DNA from: JAEUPI01 sp046348365
GTDB taxonomy: Bacteria > Pseudomonadota > Gammaproteobacteria > Burkholderiales > Burkholderiaceae_C
Assembly: GCA_046348365.1 (NCBI GenBank)
Contig: JAXMEL010000001.1
Coordinates: forward strand, 248,001-312,000
Direction: 5' to 3'
Length of the DNA: 64,000 bases
Shown here: piece after piece, positions 16,165-25,100 of the stretch
How the letters are laid out: each line of letters begins with the position of its first letter
Position numbering within the stretch: position 1 is the stretch's first letter
Position numbers and translations under genes: made by a program
The notes under the pieces: generated by a model
The model's database searches: none
Seen by the model: only the letters and a program-made list of their open reading frames with translations
What the model was told of the DNA's origin: nothing

Positions 16165-16974
16165 ATGAGTACCGCCTTCGCGCCCGCCACCGGAGTGCTG
16201 GCCTCGCTGAACCTGCTGCAGGTCAGCGTGGCCGGCGCCGTCGTGCACGTGCGCATGAATCGCCCCGCCAAGCGCAACGCCCTCAGCGACGAACTGGTGC
16301 AGCAGCTGCACACCTGCTTCGCGAACCTGCCCGAGGGCGCGCGCGCCGCGGTGGTCAGCGGCGAGGGCGACCATTTCTGCGCCGGGCTCGACCTGTCGGA
16401 GCTGGTCGAGCGCGACATCGGCGGTGCCGTGTGGCATTCGCGCATGTGGCACGCGGCGTTCGACCAGGTGCAGTTCGGCCGCGTGCCGGTGATCGCGGTG
16501 CTGCACGGCGCCGTGGTCGGCGGCGGGCTGGAGCTGGCGGCGTCGTGCCATCTGCGCGTCGCCGATGCGTCGGCGTACTACGGCCTGCCCGAGGGGCAGC
16601 GCGGCATCTTCGTCGGCGGCGGCGGCTCGGCGCGCATCCCGCGGCTGATCGGCGTGGCGCGCATGACCGACCTGATGATGACCGGCCGCGTCTACGACGC
16701 CGACGAAGGCCAGCGCGTCGGCCTCACGCAATACCTGGTGCCGCAGGGCCAGGGCCTGGCCAAGGCGCTCGAGCTGGCGGGCAAGGTCGCGGCCAACGCG
16801 CCGATGTCCAACTTCGCGGTGATGCACGCGTTGCCGCGCATCGCCGACCTGTCGGCCAGCGATGGCATGTTCGCCGAGGCCTTGATGGCGGGCGTGGCCG
16901 GCAGCACGCCCGAGGCGCAGGAGCGGCTGCGCGCCTTCCTCGACAAGCGCGGCGGCAAGGTGGTCAAGTCGTGA
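16165..16974 (+). CDS. Enoyl-CoA hydratase/aldolase, hydroxycinnamoyl-CoA hydratase-lyase-like
   Basis: A 269-residue crotonase-superfamily enzyme. The oxyanion-hole segments are AVVSGEGDHFCAGLDLSEL (about 60-80) and VIAVLHGAVVGGGLELA (about 110-125). Its gene precedes and overlaps a feruloyl-CoA-synthase-like ligase. The expected reaction is hydration of feruloyl- or coumaroyl-CoA followed by retro-aldol cleavage to an aromatic aldehyde and acetyl-CoA. A beta-oxidation hydratase is possible, but no dehydrogenase or thiolase gene accompanies it. The ATG at 16165 (MSTAFAPATG) has GAGG nine bases upstream and follows the second operator; an earlier in-frame ATG at 16039 would translate through the operator region. 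Confidence 0.85.
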   Translation: MSTAFAPATGVLASLNLLQVSVAGAVVHVRMNRPAKRNALSDELVQQLHTCFANLPEGARAAVVSGEGDHFCAGLDLSELVERDIGGAVWHSRMWHAAFDQVQFGRVPVIAVLHGAVVGGGLELAASCHLRVADASAYYGLPEGQRGIFVGGGGSARIPRLIGVARMTDLMMTGRVYDADEGQRVGLTQYLVPQGQGLAKALELAGKVAANAPMSNFAVMHALPRIADLSASDGMFAEALMAGVAGSTPEAQERLRAFLDKRGGKVVKS

Positions 16975-18821
16975 GGGTTCGCGACGCGCACGTCGGCGGT
17001 TGCCTCGAGGCCATCGCCGAGTCGCGTCCCGACGGCAGCACCGTGCTGCGCTCGACCGAGCCGCTCGGCTGGTTTCCGCCGCGGCTGACCGATGCGCTGG
17101 AGCAATGGGCGCGCGAGGCGCCCGAGCGCACGCTGGCCGCGCGGCGCGGCGCCGACGGGCAGTGGGTGCGCATCGGCTATGCGCAGATGGTCGAGCGCGC
17201 GCGGCGCATCGGCCAGTCGCTGCTGGAGGCGGGCCTCACGCCCGAGCGGCCGGTGGCCATCCTCTCCGACAACGATCTCGAACACCTGAGCCTGGCGCTC
17301 GGCTGCATGTGGGTCGGCGTGCCCTACGTGCCGGTGTCGGCGGCGTATTCGCTGATCTCGCAGGACTACGGAAAGCTGCGCCACATCGTCCAGACCGTCA
17401 CGCCGGGGCTGGTGTTCGCGTCGGATGCGCGCTTCGCCAAGGCGATCGCGGCGGTGGTGCCGGCCGAGACGACGGTGGTGCTCACCGAGGGCGGCATCGA
17501 CGGCCGCAGCGTGCGAGCGTTCGCCAGCCTGCTCGATGCCACGCCCGACGCGCGCTGCGACGCCGCGCATGCCGCGGTCGGCCCCGACACCATCGCCAAG
17601 TTCCTCTTCACCTCGGGCTCGACCAAGGCGCCCAAGGGCGTGATCAACACGCAGCGCATGCTGTGCGCCAACCAGCAGATGATCCGCCAGTGCATGCGCT
17701 TCCTCGGTGACGAGCCGCCGGTGCTGGTCGACTGGCTGCCGTGGAACCACACCTTCGGCGGCAACCACAACACCGGCATCGTGATCTACAACGGCGGCAC
17801 GCTGTACATCGACGACGGCAAGCCCACGCCGGCCGGCATCGCCACCACGCTGCGCAACCTGCGCGAGATCTCGCCCACGGTGTACTTCAACGTGCCCAAG
17901 GGCTTCGAGGAGATCGCCCACGCGATGGACGACGACGAGGTGCTGCGCGGCCGCCTGTTCGCGCGCGTGAAGGCCTTCATGTTCGCCGGCGCCGGCCTGT
18001 CGCAGGCGGTGTGGGACAAGCTCGACGCGCACGGCGTGATCGCCGCCGGCGAGCGCGTGCGCATCATCACCGGCCTCGGCATGACCGAAACCGCGCCGTC
18101 GTGCACCTTCGCCGTCGGCGCCGACGTGCGCTCGGGCCACATCGGGCTGCCGGTGCCCGGTGTCGAGGTCAAGCTGGTGCCGATAGGCGACAAGACCGAA
18201 GTGCGCTTTCGCGGGCCCAACGTGATGCCCGGCTACTGGCGCGCGCCCGAGCAGACGCGTGAGGCCTTCGACGACGAGGGCTTCTACCGCACCGGCGACG
18301 CGGTCAAGTGGGTCGAGCCGGGCCAAGTGGCGCAGGGCCTCGCGTTCGACGGCCGCATCGCCGAGGACTTCAAGCTTTCCACCGGCACTTTCGTGAGCGT
18401 CGGGCCGCTGCGCGCGCGGATCATCCAGCTCGGCGAGCCCTGCGTGCAGGACGCGGTGATCACCGGCCTCAACCGCGACGAGGTCGGCGCATTGATCGTG
18501 CCGCGCGCCGACAGCGTGCGCAGGCTTGCCGGCATGGCGGCCGACGCGCCACTGCCCGAAGTGCTGCATTCGGGCGCCGTGCGCGGCTTCTTCCAGCAGA
18601 TGGCCGACCGCCTGTGGCGCGAGGCCACCGGCAGCGCCAACCGCGTCGCGCGGCTGCACGTGCTGGCCGAGCCGCCGTCGATCGACAAGGGTGAGATCAC
18701 CGACAAGGGCTCCATCAACCAGCGCGCGGTGCTCACGCACCGCGCCGCCTTGGTGGAAGCCCTGTACGAAGGAACCGCTGCCGATCCGTTCGTTATCCTG
18801 CCCACTCGCGCGCGAGGCTGA
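16971..18821 (+). CDS. Feruloyl-CoA synthase-like acyl-CoA ligase
   Basis: A 616-residue ANL-superfamily ligase that would activate ferulate, coumarate or caffeate with ATP and CoA. The adenylate motif is FLFTSGSTKAPKGVI (about residues 203-218). GLGMTETAP and the RTGDAVKW/DGRIAEDFKL hinge region follow, and the terminal catalytic lysine is likely in the DKGEITDKGSIN segment. The long C-terminal part and the LPWNHTFGGNHN segment are characteristic of feruloyl-CoA synthases rather than benzoate-CoA ligases. The GTG start overlaps the crotonase stop (GTGA), so the two are translationally coupled. Confidence 0.9.
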   Translation: MRVRDAHVGGCLEAIAESRPDGSTVLRSTEPLGWFPPRLTDALEQWAREAPERTLAARRGADGQWVRIGYAQMVERARRIGQSLLEAGLTPERPVAILSDNDLEHLSLALGCMWVGVPYVPVSAAYSLISQDYGKLRHIVQTVTPGLVFASDARFAKAIAAVVPAETTVVLTEGGIDGRSVRAFASLLDATPDARCDAAHAAVGPDTIAKFLFTSGSTKAPKGVINTQRMLCANQQMIRQCMRFLGDEPPVLVDWLPWNHTFGGNHNTGIVIYNGGTLYIDDGKPTPAGIATTLRNLREISPTVYFNVPKGFEEIAHAMDDDEVLRGRLFARVKAFMFAGAGLSQAVWDKLDAHGVIAAGERVRIITGLGMTETAPSCTFAVGADVRSGHIGLPVPGVEVKLVPIGDKTEVRFRGPNVMPGYWRAPEQTREAFDDEGFYRTGDAVKWVEPGQVAQGLAFDGRIAEDFKLSTGTFVSVGPLRARIIQLGEPCVQDAVITGLNRDEVGALIVPRADSVRRLAGMAADAPLPEVLHSGAVRGFFQQMADRLWREATGSANRVARLHVLAEPPSIDKGEITDKGSINQRAVLTHRAALVEALYEGTAADPFVILPTRARG

Positions 18822-18868
18822 ACGCGCGCTTTGCCATCTTCTACCGTCGACCCACCAGGAGACCTTCG

Positions 18869-20002
18869 ATGAAACTGCTCAAGACCCTGATCGCCGCGGC
18901 GATCGTTGCCACCTCCGGCGCCGCGCTGGCCGACGTGAACATCGGCGTCAGCCTGTCGCTCACCGGCCCCGGCTCGGGGCTCGGCATCCCGATGCAGAAC
19001 TACTTCAAGCTGTTCCCGCAGACCATCGCCGGCGAGAAGGTCAACCTGATCATCCTCGACGACGCCTCCGACCCCGGCAAGGGCGTCAGCAACGCGCGCC
19101 GCTTCGTCACCGAAGACAAGGTCGACATGATCATCGGCTCGTGCCTGACCACCGTGGCCGCCGCGATGACGCCGGTGGCCGCCGAGGCCAAGACGGTGCA
19201 GCTCGCCGGCTCGCCGGTGGGCGTGCCGCCGGGGCAGGACCAATGGCTGTTCCGCCTGCCGCAGAGCAACGACGTGATGGCCCACGCGATGGTCGAGCAC
19301 ATGAAGAAGCAGGGCGTCAAGACGGTCGGCTTCCTCGGCTACACCGACGCCTACGGCGAGCAATGGCTCAAAGCCTTCACCACCGTCGGCGAGAAGGCCG
19401 GCATCAAGGTCATCGCCACCGAGCGCTTCGCGCGCAGCGACACCAGCGTCACGCCGCAGGCGCTGAAGATCACCGGGGCCAACCCCGATGCGATCCTGAT
19501 CGTCGCCTCGGGCTCGGGCGCCGCGATGCCGCACAAGGCGGTGGTCGAGCGCAACTACAAGGGCAAGATCTACCAGACGCACGCCGCCGCCACGCCTGAT
19601 CTGGTGCGCATCGGCGGCAAGGACGTGGAAGGTTCGTTCGTCGTCTCCGGGCCGGCGGTGATCGCCGAGCAGCTGCCCGACAGCCACCCGTCGAAGAAGG
19701 TCGCGATCGACTTCGTCACCAAGTACGAGAAGGCCGTCGGCCCGAACACGCGCAACCAGTTCGCCGGCCACTCGTACGACTCGCAGGTCGTGCTCGAGAA
19801 GGTGCTGCCCGAGGCGCTGAAGAAGGCCAAGCCCGGCACGCCCGAGTTCCGCGCCGCGATCAGGGACGCGATGGAGAACATGGGCCGCACGATCTTCTCG
19901 CACGGCGTGATGAACTGGACCAAGGACGATCACTGGGGCTACACCAACGAGACCGGCGTGATGCTCAAGGTCGTCGACGGGAAGTTCGTTGTAGAGAAGT
20001 GA
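18869..20002 (+). CDS. Periplasmic substrate-binding protein for an aromatic-acid ABC importer
   Basis: A 377-residue secreted LivK-type binding protein with a signal peptide ending near GAALA-D and a mature start VNIGVSLSLTGPGSGLGIP. It heads the importer genes livH, livM-livG and livF, and directly follows the ligase gene, so its ligand is probably a hydroxycinnamate. The ribosome site CCAGGAGA lies about 10 bp before the ATG. Paralogue of the orphan binding protein at 6276. Confidence 0.92.
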   Translation: MKLLKTLIAAAIVATSGAALADVNIGVSLSLTGPGSGLGIPMQNYFKLFPQTIAGEKVNLIILDDASDPGKGVSNARRFVTEDKVDMIIGSCLTTVAAAMTPVAAEAKTVQLAGSPVGVPPGQDQWLFRLPQSNDVMAHAMVEHMKKQGVKTVGFLGYTDAYGEQWLKAFTTVGEKAGIKVIATERFARSDTSVTPQALKITGANPDAILIVASGSGAAMPHKAVVERNYKGKIYQTHAAATPDLVRIGGKDVEGSFVVSGPAVIAEQLPDSHPSKKVAIDFVTKYEKAVGPNTRNQFAGHSYDSQVVLEKVLPEALKKAKPGTPEFRAAIRDAMENMGRTIFSHGVMNWTKDDHWGYTNETGVMLKVVDGKFVVEK

Positions 20003-20009
20003 CCTGACT

Positions 20010-20104
20010 CCCTCTCCCTGGAAGGGAGAGGGCAGGGGTGAGGGTCGGGTGGCGCCGCGCGCGCAGCCCTCACCCCGACCCTCTCCCGCAAGCGGGAGAG
20101 GGAG
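20010..20104. repeat. Dispersed double-hairpin repeat (CTCTCCC/GGGAGAG type), copy A
   Basis: Two facing hairpins, CCCTCTCCC-tggaa-GGGAGAGGG and CCCTCTCCCG-caa-GCGGGAGAGGG, linked by the tags GGGTGAGGG and CCCTCACCCC. The same family occurs at 48583 and 50590. It sits between the binding-protein gene and livH, inside an operon. Confidence 0.85.
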
Positions 20105-20131
20105 GCCAGCCCCAATCCCCAAGCCCGCACC

Positions 20132-21169
20132 ATGGACCTCTCCATCGCCAGCATCCTCGCGCTCGACGGCCTCACCAACGGGGCCGTCTATGCGTTGCTG
20201 GCGCTGGCCACGGTGCTGCTGTTCGCCGTCACGCGGGTGATCTTCATCCCGCAGGGCGAGTTCGTCGCCTTCGGCGCGCTCACGCTGGCGCTGTTCCAGG
20301 CCGGCAAGGTGCCGGGCACGGTGTGGTTCCTGCTGATCCTCGCCGCGGCGGTGGCGCTGGCCGAGCTGATGCAGGGCGTGCGCCACGGCGTGGCGCCGGC
20401 CAAGCTGTTGCGCCGGGCGCTGGTCACGCTGGCCTATCCGGTGGCGATCGCGCTGCTCGGCTGGTGGGCCGCCGGGCGGGGCCTGCCGATGATCGTGCAG
20501 GCCGCGCTGACGCTGGCGCTGGTGACGCCGTTCGGCACGCTGATCTACCGCCTCGCCTACGAGTCGCTGGCCGATGCCAGCGTGCTGGTGCTGCTGATCG
20601 TCTCGGTCGGCGTGCACTTCGCGCTCGTCGGCCTGGGCCTGTTCTTCTTCGGCGCCGAGGGCTTCCGCAACCCGAGCTTCTGGGATCTGCGCCTGTCGGC
20701 CGGGCCGGTCACGCTGTCGGGGCAGACGATCATCATCTTCCTCGTCTCGCTGGCGCTGATCGTGCTGCTGTGGCTGTTCTTCGAGCGCTCGCTGATGGGC
20801 AAGGCGCTGCGCGCCACGGCGGTCAACCGCCTCGGCGCGCGGCTGATGGGCATCTCGAGCGCCAGCGCCGGGCGCCTGTCGTTCACGATGGCCGCCTTCA
20901 TCGGCGCGCTGTCGGGCCTGCTGATCGGCCCCACCACCACGGTGTTCTACGACAGCGGCTTCCTGATCGGCCTGAAGGGCTTCGTCGCCGCGGTGTTCGC
21001 GGGGCTCGCGAGCTATCCGCTGGCGCTGGTGGGCGCGCTGGGCGTCGGGCTGCTGGAGAGCTTCAGCTCGTTCTGGGCCAGCGCGTTCAAGGAGGTGATC
21101 GTCTTCGCGGCGATCCTGCCGGTGCTGCTGTGGCGCTCGCTGCGCGATCCGCACGGCGAGGAGCACTGA
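20132..21169 (+). CDS. Branched-chain/aromatic ABC transporter permease, LivH type
   Basis: A 345-residue inner-membrane permease starting MDLSIASILALDGLTNGAVYALLAL, the usual LivH opening. It has about eight to nine hydrophobic spans and the late cytoplasmic loop with GKALRATAVNRLGARLMGIS that contacts the ATPases. It is about 50 residues longer than a typical LivH, the extra part being near residues 70-140. With the LivM-LivG fusion and LivF it completes the importer; the substrate is inferred to be hydroxycinnamates and related aromatics. Confidence 0.92.
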   Translation: MDLSIASILALDGLTNGAVYALLALATVLLFAVTRVIFIPQGEFVAFGALTLALFQAGKVPGTVWFLLILAAAVALAELMQGVRHGVAPAKLLRRALVTLAYPVAIALLGWWAAGRGLPMIVQAALTLALVTPFGTLIYRLAYESLADASVLVLLIVSVGVHFALVGLGLFFFGAEGFRNPSFWDLRLSAGPVTLSGQTIIIFLVSLALIVLLWLFFERSLMGKALRATAVNRLGARLMGISSASAGRLSFTMAAFIGALSGLLIGPTTTVFYDSGFLIGLKGFVAAVFAGLASYPLALVGALGVGLLESFSSFWASAFKEVIVFAAILPVLLWRSLRDPHGEEH

Positions 21170-21173
21170 AGCC

Positions 21174-22943
21174 ATGGCCGTGCTGCAGCGCTTCGCGTTC
21201 CCGATCTTCGCCGCGCTGATGCTCGCGCTGCCGGCGCTGCCGGTGCCGGATTTCTGGATCACGCAGAGCGTTTACGTCGGCCTCTACGCCCTCGTGACGC
21301 TGGGCCTGGTGCTGCTCACCGGCGTGGCCGGGCTCACGTCGTTCGGGCAGGCGGCGTTCGTCGGCGTCGGCGCGTACACCGCGGCCTTCCTCGCCACCAA
21401 GATGGGCGTGTCGCCGTGGCTCACGCTGTGGATCGGCGTCGCGCTGGCGATCGCCGCAGCGCTGGTGCTCGGCGCGATCACGCTGCGCATGTCGGGCCAC
21501 TACCTGCCGCTGGCCACCATCGCCTGGGGCCTGGCGCTGAACTACACCATGGCCAACATGGAGTGGCTCGGCAAGTACGACGGGCTGCTCGGCATCCCGA
21601 CGCTCAAGCTCCTCGGCACCGACCTCGGCACCGGCCGCGGCCTGCACGTGCTGGTTTGGGCGATCGCGCTGGCGGCGGCGCTGGCGGTGACCAACCTGCT
21701 CGACTCGCGGCCCGGCCGCGCGATCCGCTCGCTCAAGAGCGGCGCCACGATGGCCGAGGCCATGGGCATCTCGACCTTCCGCTACAAGCTCACCGTGTTC
21801 GTGCTCGCCGCGGTGCTGGCGGCGGTGTCGGGCTGGCTGTTCGCGCACTTCCAGCGCACGGTGAACCCCACGCCGTTCTCGATCGGCAAGGGCATCGAAT
21901 ACCTCTTCATGGCCGTGCTCGGCGGCGTGGGCCATGTGTGGGGCGCCTTCCTCGGCGCGGCCGTGGTGCGCGTGGTGGATGACCAGCTGCAGGTGCTGCT
22001 GCCCAAGCTGATCGGCACCAGCGGCAACTTCGAGACCATCGTCTTCGGCATCGTGCTGGTGGTGGTGCTGAAGTACGCGCCCGACGGGCTGTGGACTTTC
22101 GTCGGCCGCTGGGCGCCGGCGCCGCGGCGCCCGCGCGACTGGGCCGGCGCCGCCGCGCTGCCCGCGCGCGACAAGCCGGCGCGCGGCGAGCTGCTGCTCG
22201 ACGTGCAGGCGGTGCGCAAGGAGTTCGGCGGCCTGGTGGCGGTCAACGACGTGAGCTTCCAGATCCGCGCCGGCGACATCGTGGGCCTGATCGGCCCCAA
22301 CGGCGCCGGCAAGTCCACCACCTTCAACCTCGTCACCGGCGTGCTGCCGCTCACGCGCGGCGACGTCACGTTCCGCGGCGAGCGCATCTCGGGGCTGGCC
22401 TCGCGCGAGATCGCGCGGCGCGGCGTGTCGCGCACCTTCCAGCACGTGAAGATGATTCCCGAGATGACGGTGCTCGAGAACGTGGCCCTCGGCGGCTACC
22501 TGCGCTCGCGCGCCAACTCGCTGCGCGCGATGCTGCGCCTGGACCGCGCCGAGGAGCGCCAGCTCTTCGCCGAGGCCGAGCGGCAGCTCGGGCGCATCGG
22601 CATGGCCGACCGGATGCACGAGCTGGCCGGCAACCTCGCACTCGGGCCGCAGCGCCTGATGGAGATCGCGCGCGCGCTGGCCACCGACCCGTCGCTGCTG
22701 CTGCTCGACGAGCCCGCCGCCGGCCTGCGCCACAAGGAGAAGCAGGCGCTGGCCGACGTGCTGCGCCAGCTCAAGGCCGAAGGCCTGTCGATCCTGCTCG
22801 TCGAGCACGACATGGACTTCGTGATGGGCCTGACCGACCGCATCGTGGTCATGGAGTTCGGCACGCGGCTGATGGAAGGCACGCCGGCCGAGGTGCAGGC
22901 GAGCCCCGCGGTGCGCGCGGCGTATCTCGGCACCGAGCATTGA
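21174..22943 (+). CDS. Fused LivM permease and LivG ATPase of the aromatic importer
   Basis: A 589-residue fusion. Residues 1 to about 315 are a LivM-type permease with LTSFGQAAFVGVGAYTAA and the conserved late loop ending in MGISTFRYKLTVF. After a Pro/Ala-rich linker, residues about 340-589 form a LivG-type ATPase with Walker A GPNGAGKST, signature LALGPQRLMEIARAL and Walker B LLLLDEPAAGL. Such fusions are known in proteobacterial Liv-type systems for aromatic acids. It starts four bases after the livH stop and ends one base before livF. Confidence 0.93.
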   Translation: MAVLQRFAFPIFAALMLALPALPVPDFWITQSVYVGLYALVTLGLVLLTGVAGLTSFGQAAFVGVGAYTAAFLATKMGVSPWLTLWIGVALAIAAALVLGAITLRMSGHYLPLATIAWGLALNYTMANMEWLGKYDGLLGIPTLKLLGTDLGTGRGLHVLVWAIALAAALAVTNLLDSRPGRAIRSLKSGATMAEAMGISTFRYKLTVFVLAAVLAAVSGWLFAHFQRTVNPTPFSIGKGIEYLFMAVLGGVGHVWGAFLGAAVVRVVDDQLQVLLPKLIGTSGNFETIVFGIVLVVVLKYAPDGLWTFVGRWAPAPRRPRDWAGAAALPARDKPARGELLLDVQAVRKEFGGLVAVNDVSFQIRAGDIVGLIGPNGAGKSTTFNLVTGVLPLTRGDVTFRGERISGLASREIARRGVSRTFQHVKMIPEMTVLENVALGGYLRSRANSLRAMLRLDRAEERQLFAEAERQLGRIGMADRMHELAGNLALGPQRLMEIARALATDPSLLLLDEPAAGLRHKEKQALADVLRQLKAEGLSILLVEHDMDFVMGLTDRIVVMEFGTRLMEGTPAEVQASPAVRAAYLGTEH

Positions 22944-22944
22944 G

Positions 22945-23676
22945 ATGAGCAAATACCTGCTCCAGGTGACCGACCTGCACGCCGGCTACGGCCGCGCCGA
23001 GGTGCTGTCGGGGCTGAACATCCGGCTCGCGCAGGGGCAGGTGGTGAGCGTGATCGGCCCCAACGGCGCCGGCAAGTCGACCACGCTCAATGCGCTGATG
23101 GGCGTGCTGCGCGCGCGCGGGCAGATCGTGTTCGACGGCCACGACCTCGCCGACGTGACGCTCGAGGAGCGCGTGATGCGCGGCCTGGCGCTGGTGCCCG
23201 AGAAGCGCGAGCTGTTCGGCACCATGGCGGTGGAAGACAACCTCGTGCTCGGCGGCTGGCGCGCGATGCGCCAGCGCATTCCGCAGTGGCGCCACGAGCT
23301 GGAGCGCGTGTACACGCTGTTCCCGCGGCTGAAGGAGCGGCGCACGCAGCTCGCGGGCACGCTGTCGGGCGGCGAGCGCCAGATGCTCGCCGTGGGCCGC
23401 GCGCTGATGTCGCGGCCCAAGCTGCTGATGCTCGACGAGCCCAGCCTCGGCCTCGCGCCGCTGGTGGTCAAGGAGGTGTTCCGCACCATCGAGCGGCTGC
23501 GCGATGCCGGCGTGTCGATCCTGCTGATCGAGCAGAACGCGCGCGCCGCGCTCGAGGTGTCGGAGTACGCCTACGTGCTCGAAACCGGCGCCATCGCGCT
23601 CGAGGGTTCGGCGCGCGAGCTGGCCGGCGATGCCCGCGTGATCGACACCTACCTCGGAGCGCGCAAGGATGGCTGA
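22945..23676 (+). CDS. ABC transporter ATPase, LivF type
   Basis: A 243-residue cytoplasmic ATPase. It has Walker A GPNGAGKST, LivF-type EKRELFGTMAVEDNLVLGG, the signature LSGGERQMLAVGRAL and Walker B LLMLDEPSLGL. It completes the importer as the second nucleotide-binding subunit. Its 3' end overlaps the MarR regulator gene by eight bases, placing the regulator in the same transcript. Confidence 0.94.
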   Translation: MSKYLLQVTDLHAGYGRAEVLSGLNIRLAQGQVVSVIGPNGAGKSTTLNALMGVLRARGQIVFDGHDLADVTLEERVMRGLALVPEKRELFGTMAVEDNLVLGGWRAMRQRIPQWRHELERVYTLFPRLKERRTQLAGTLSGGERQMLAVGRALMSRPKLLMLDEPSLGLAPLVVKEVFRTIERLRDAGVSILLIEQNARAALEVSEYAYVLETGAIALEGSARELAGDARVIDTYLGARKDG

Positions 23677-24181
23677 TGCCGGCGGCGCGGCGGCCGGCCG
23701 CGAGGGCGGCCGCGAGGGCGACCTGGATTTGGGCGTGCTCAACGAGGTGCTGGGCTTTCACGTCACGCTCGTCAACATCGTCAGCCTGGAGCTGTTCGAT
23801 CGCCACGTGGGCGAGCCGCTGGGCGTGCGCAAGGCCGAGTACTCGCTGCTGCTGCTGCTGCTGGCCAACGGCCCCACGCCGGCGCGGCGCCTGGCGCAGA
23901 CGCTGCGCTTGTCGGCACCGCAGTTCACGATGATGGTCGACCGCATGCAGCAGGCCAAGTGGCTGCGCCGCGAGCGCAACCCGGCCGACCGGCGTGCGCA
24001 GATCATCGTGCTCACGCGCGACGGCGAGGCCCTGTCGCGCCGCGCGGCGAGCCTGTCGCGCACGATGGAGCAGGAACTCGCCGTCTGCCTGAGCGCCGCC
24101 GAACGCGCCATGCTGCTGGAGCTGCTGCGCAAGGTGGCGGCCTACCGCATCGCGCAGCCCACCGAGGTCGAGGCCGGCTGA
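23669..24181 (+). CDS. MarR-family transcriptional regulator
   Basis: A 170-residue winged-helix repressor. Helix-turn-helix about residues 65-95 (ARRLAQTLRLSAPQFTMMVDRMQQAKWL) and the wing RERNPADRRAQIIVLT match MarR proteins. As the last gene of the hydroxycinnamate operon it is the obvious candidate to bind the two TGAACT palindromes at 16019 and 16119. MarR regulators of such pathways commonly respond to the CoA thioester, but the effector here is inferred. The first 20 residues are Gly/Ala-rich and may be untranslated if a later start is used. Confidence 0.9.
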   Translation: MADAGGAAAGREGGREGDLDLGVLNEVLGFHVTLVNIVSLELFDRHVGEPLGVRKAEYSLLLLLLANGPTPARRLAQTLRLSAPQFTMMVDRMQQAKWLRRERNPADRRAQIIVLTRDGEALSRRAASLSRTMEQELAVCLSAAERAMLLELLRKVAAYRIAQPTEVEAG

Positions 24182-24221
24182 GCGCAGACCCGCGCTGCTA
24201 TACTGCCGCTCTTTCCGACGC

Positions 24222-24298
24222 GGAGTGGTAGTTCAGTCGGTTAGAATACCGGCCTGTCACGCCGGGGGTCGCGGGTTCGAGTCCCGTCCACTCCGCCA
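24222..24298 (+). tRNA. tRNA-Asp (GTC)
   Basis: A 77-nt cloverleaf with encoded CCA. Acceptor GGAGTGG pairs with CCACTCC. The anticodon loop CTGTCAC gives GTC. The sequence is close to the E. coli tRNA-Asp. Confidence 0.97.
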
Positions 24299-24312
24299 AG
24301 AACATCGAGTAG

Positions 24313-24345
24313 AAGGGTTGACACCATACGGTGCCAACCCTTTGT
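24313..24345. terminator. Terminator after tRNA-Asp, shared with higA
   Basis: Stem AAGGGTTG-a-CACC / GGTG-c-CAACCCTT around a four-base loop, followed by TTTGTT. It lies 15 bp after the tRNA and 12 bp from the convergent higA stop, so it may serve both strands. Confidence 0.75.
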
Positions 24346-24356
24346 TCATTCTGGCC

Positions 24357-24761
24357 TCACGCCAGGAACACGTCTGCGGCGACGCCGAAGCGCTTGGCCA
24401 GCGCGGCGATCTGCCGCACGTTCAGCGTGCGCTTGCCGGCGAGCACTTCGCTGACCACGCCTTGCGAACCCACCTCGGGCAGATCGCCCTGGCGCAGCCC
24501 GTGCTCGCGCATCAGCGCCGCCAGCACCGAGGCAGCGGTGGCGGTGTTCGGCCACGGGTGCACGCGATCCTCGTACTCGCGGATGCGATCGCCCATCACG
24601 GCCAGCAGGCCTGCGAGCGGCCCGTCGGCCTGGCCGGCGTCGAACACCTGAGCCACGAACGCAAGCGCGCGCTCGTACTCGGCCTCGTTGCCGATCGGCA
24701 GGCCCAGACGCAGCGCTTCGTGCAGCGCCACCCAATGGGCAGAGATGTCGCGCAGATTCAC
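24357..24761 (-). CDS. higA: HigA-type antitoxin
   Basis: A 134-residue antitoxin. The C-terminal Xre helix-turn-helix is GLRQGDLPEVGSQGVVSEVLAGKRTLNVRQIAALAKRFGV split over about residues 85-125, closing in DVFLA as in HigA/COG5499 proteins. The GTG start overlaps the toxin stop (GTGA) and has AAGGAG seven bases upstream. It follows the toxin gene, the order typical of higBA. It may autoregulate the pair, and its helix-turn-helix appears intact although the toxin looks damaged. Confidence 0.82.
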   Translation of the reverse strand: MNLRDISAHWVALHEALRLGLPIGNEAEYERALAFVAQVFDAGQADGPLAGLLAVMGDRIREYEDRVHPWPNTATAASVLAALMREHGLRQGDLPEVGSQGVVSEVLAGKRTLNVRQIAALAKRFGVAADVFLA

Positions 24762-25043
24762 TTCCAGGCTCCTTTGTCGTACTCGGCGTGCGTCAGCACC
24801 GCCTTCACCCACACCAGCCGCGCCTCGAACGCAACGGCCGCGACCAGGCGGTACTTGTTGCCGCCGATGTTGAACACGTAGCGCCCGCCCACCTTGTCCA
24901 CGCTGGCGAAAGTGGCGCGCAACTCGGCAAGACTGCGGTAGTCACCGTGCTCGATCAGCCGCCGCCAGGCCTGCAGCGGCATGCCCACGTCGGCGCGCCG
25001 GCGGCGTGTTGTAGCGCAACGCCGCCTCGACCACACGTTGCAT
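24758..25043 (-). pseudogene. higB: HigB-type toxin, apparently frameshifted near its N-terminus
   Basis: The C-terminal 75 residues are a RelE/HigB mRNA-interferase domain: GMPLQAWRRLIEHGDY, YVFNIGGNKYRLVAAV and VLTHAEYDKG. In that frame there is no plausible start with HigB-like N-terminal residues. One frame over, an ATG at 25043 encodes MQRVVEAALRY, which matches the usual HigB opening (M-R-V-I-x5-L-R) and stops resembling it where the other frame begins RADVGMPLQAW. One extra base in the GC-rich 24985-25010 stretch would explain this. Either the toxin is inactive, or the base is a sequencing error. A shorter GTG- or ATG-initiated product is the alternative. Confidence 0.6.
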
Positions 25044-25058
25044 TTCAGTGCCGACGCA

Positions 25059-25072
25059 TTGCGCCCGATCAA
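25059..25072 (+). promoter_or_regulatory. Degenerate FNR/DNR-type box
   Basis: TTGCGCCCGATCAA matches 8 of 10 positions of TTGAT-N4-ATCAA. It is centred about 41 bp before the presumed start of transcription of the DUF2249 gene, with GACAAT as a possible -10 at 25094-25099. Confidence 0.35.
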
Positions 25073-25100
25073 TCGTCGGCGCTACCCGTTTCCGACAATA

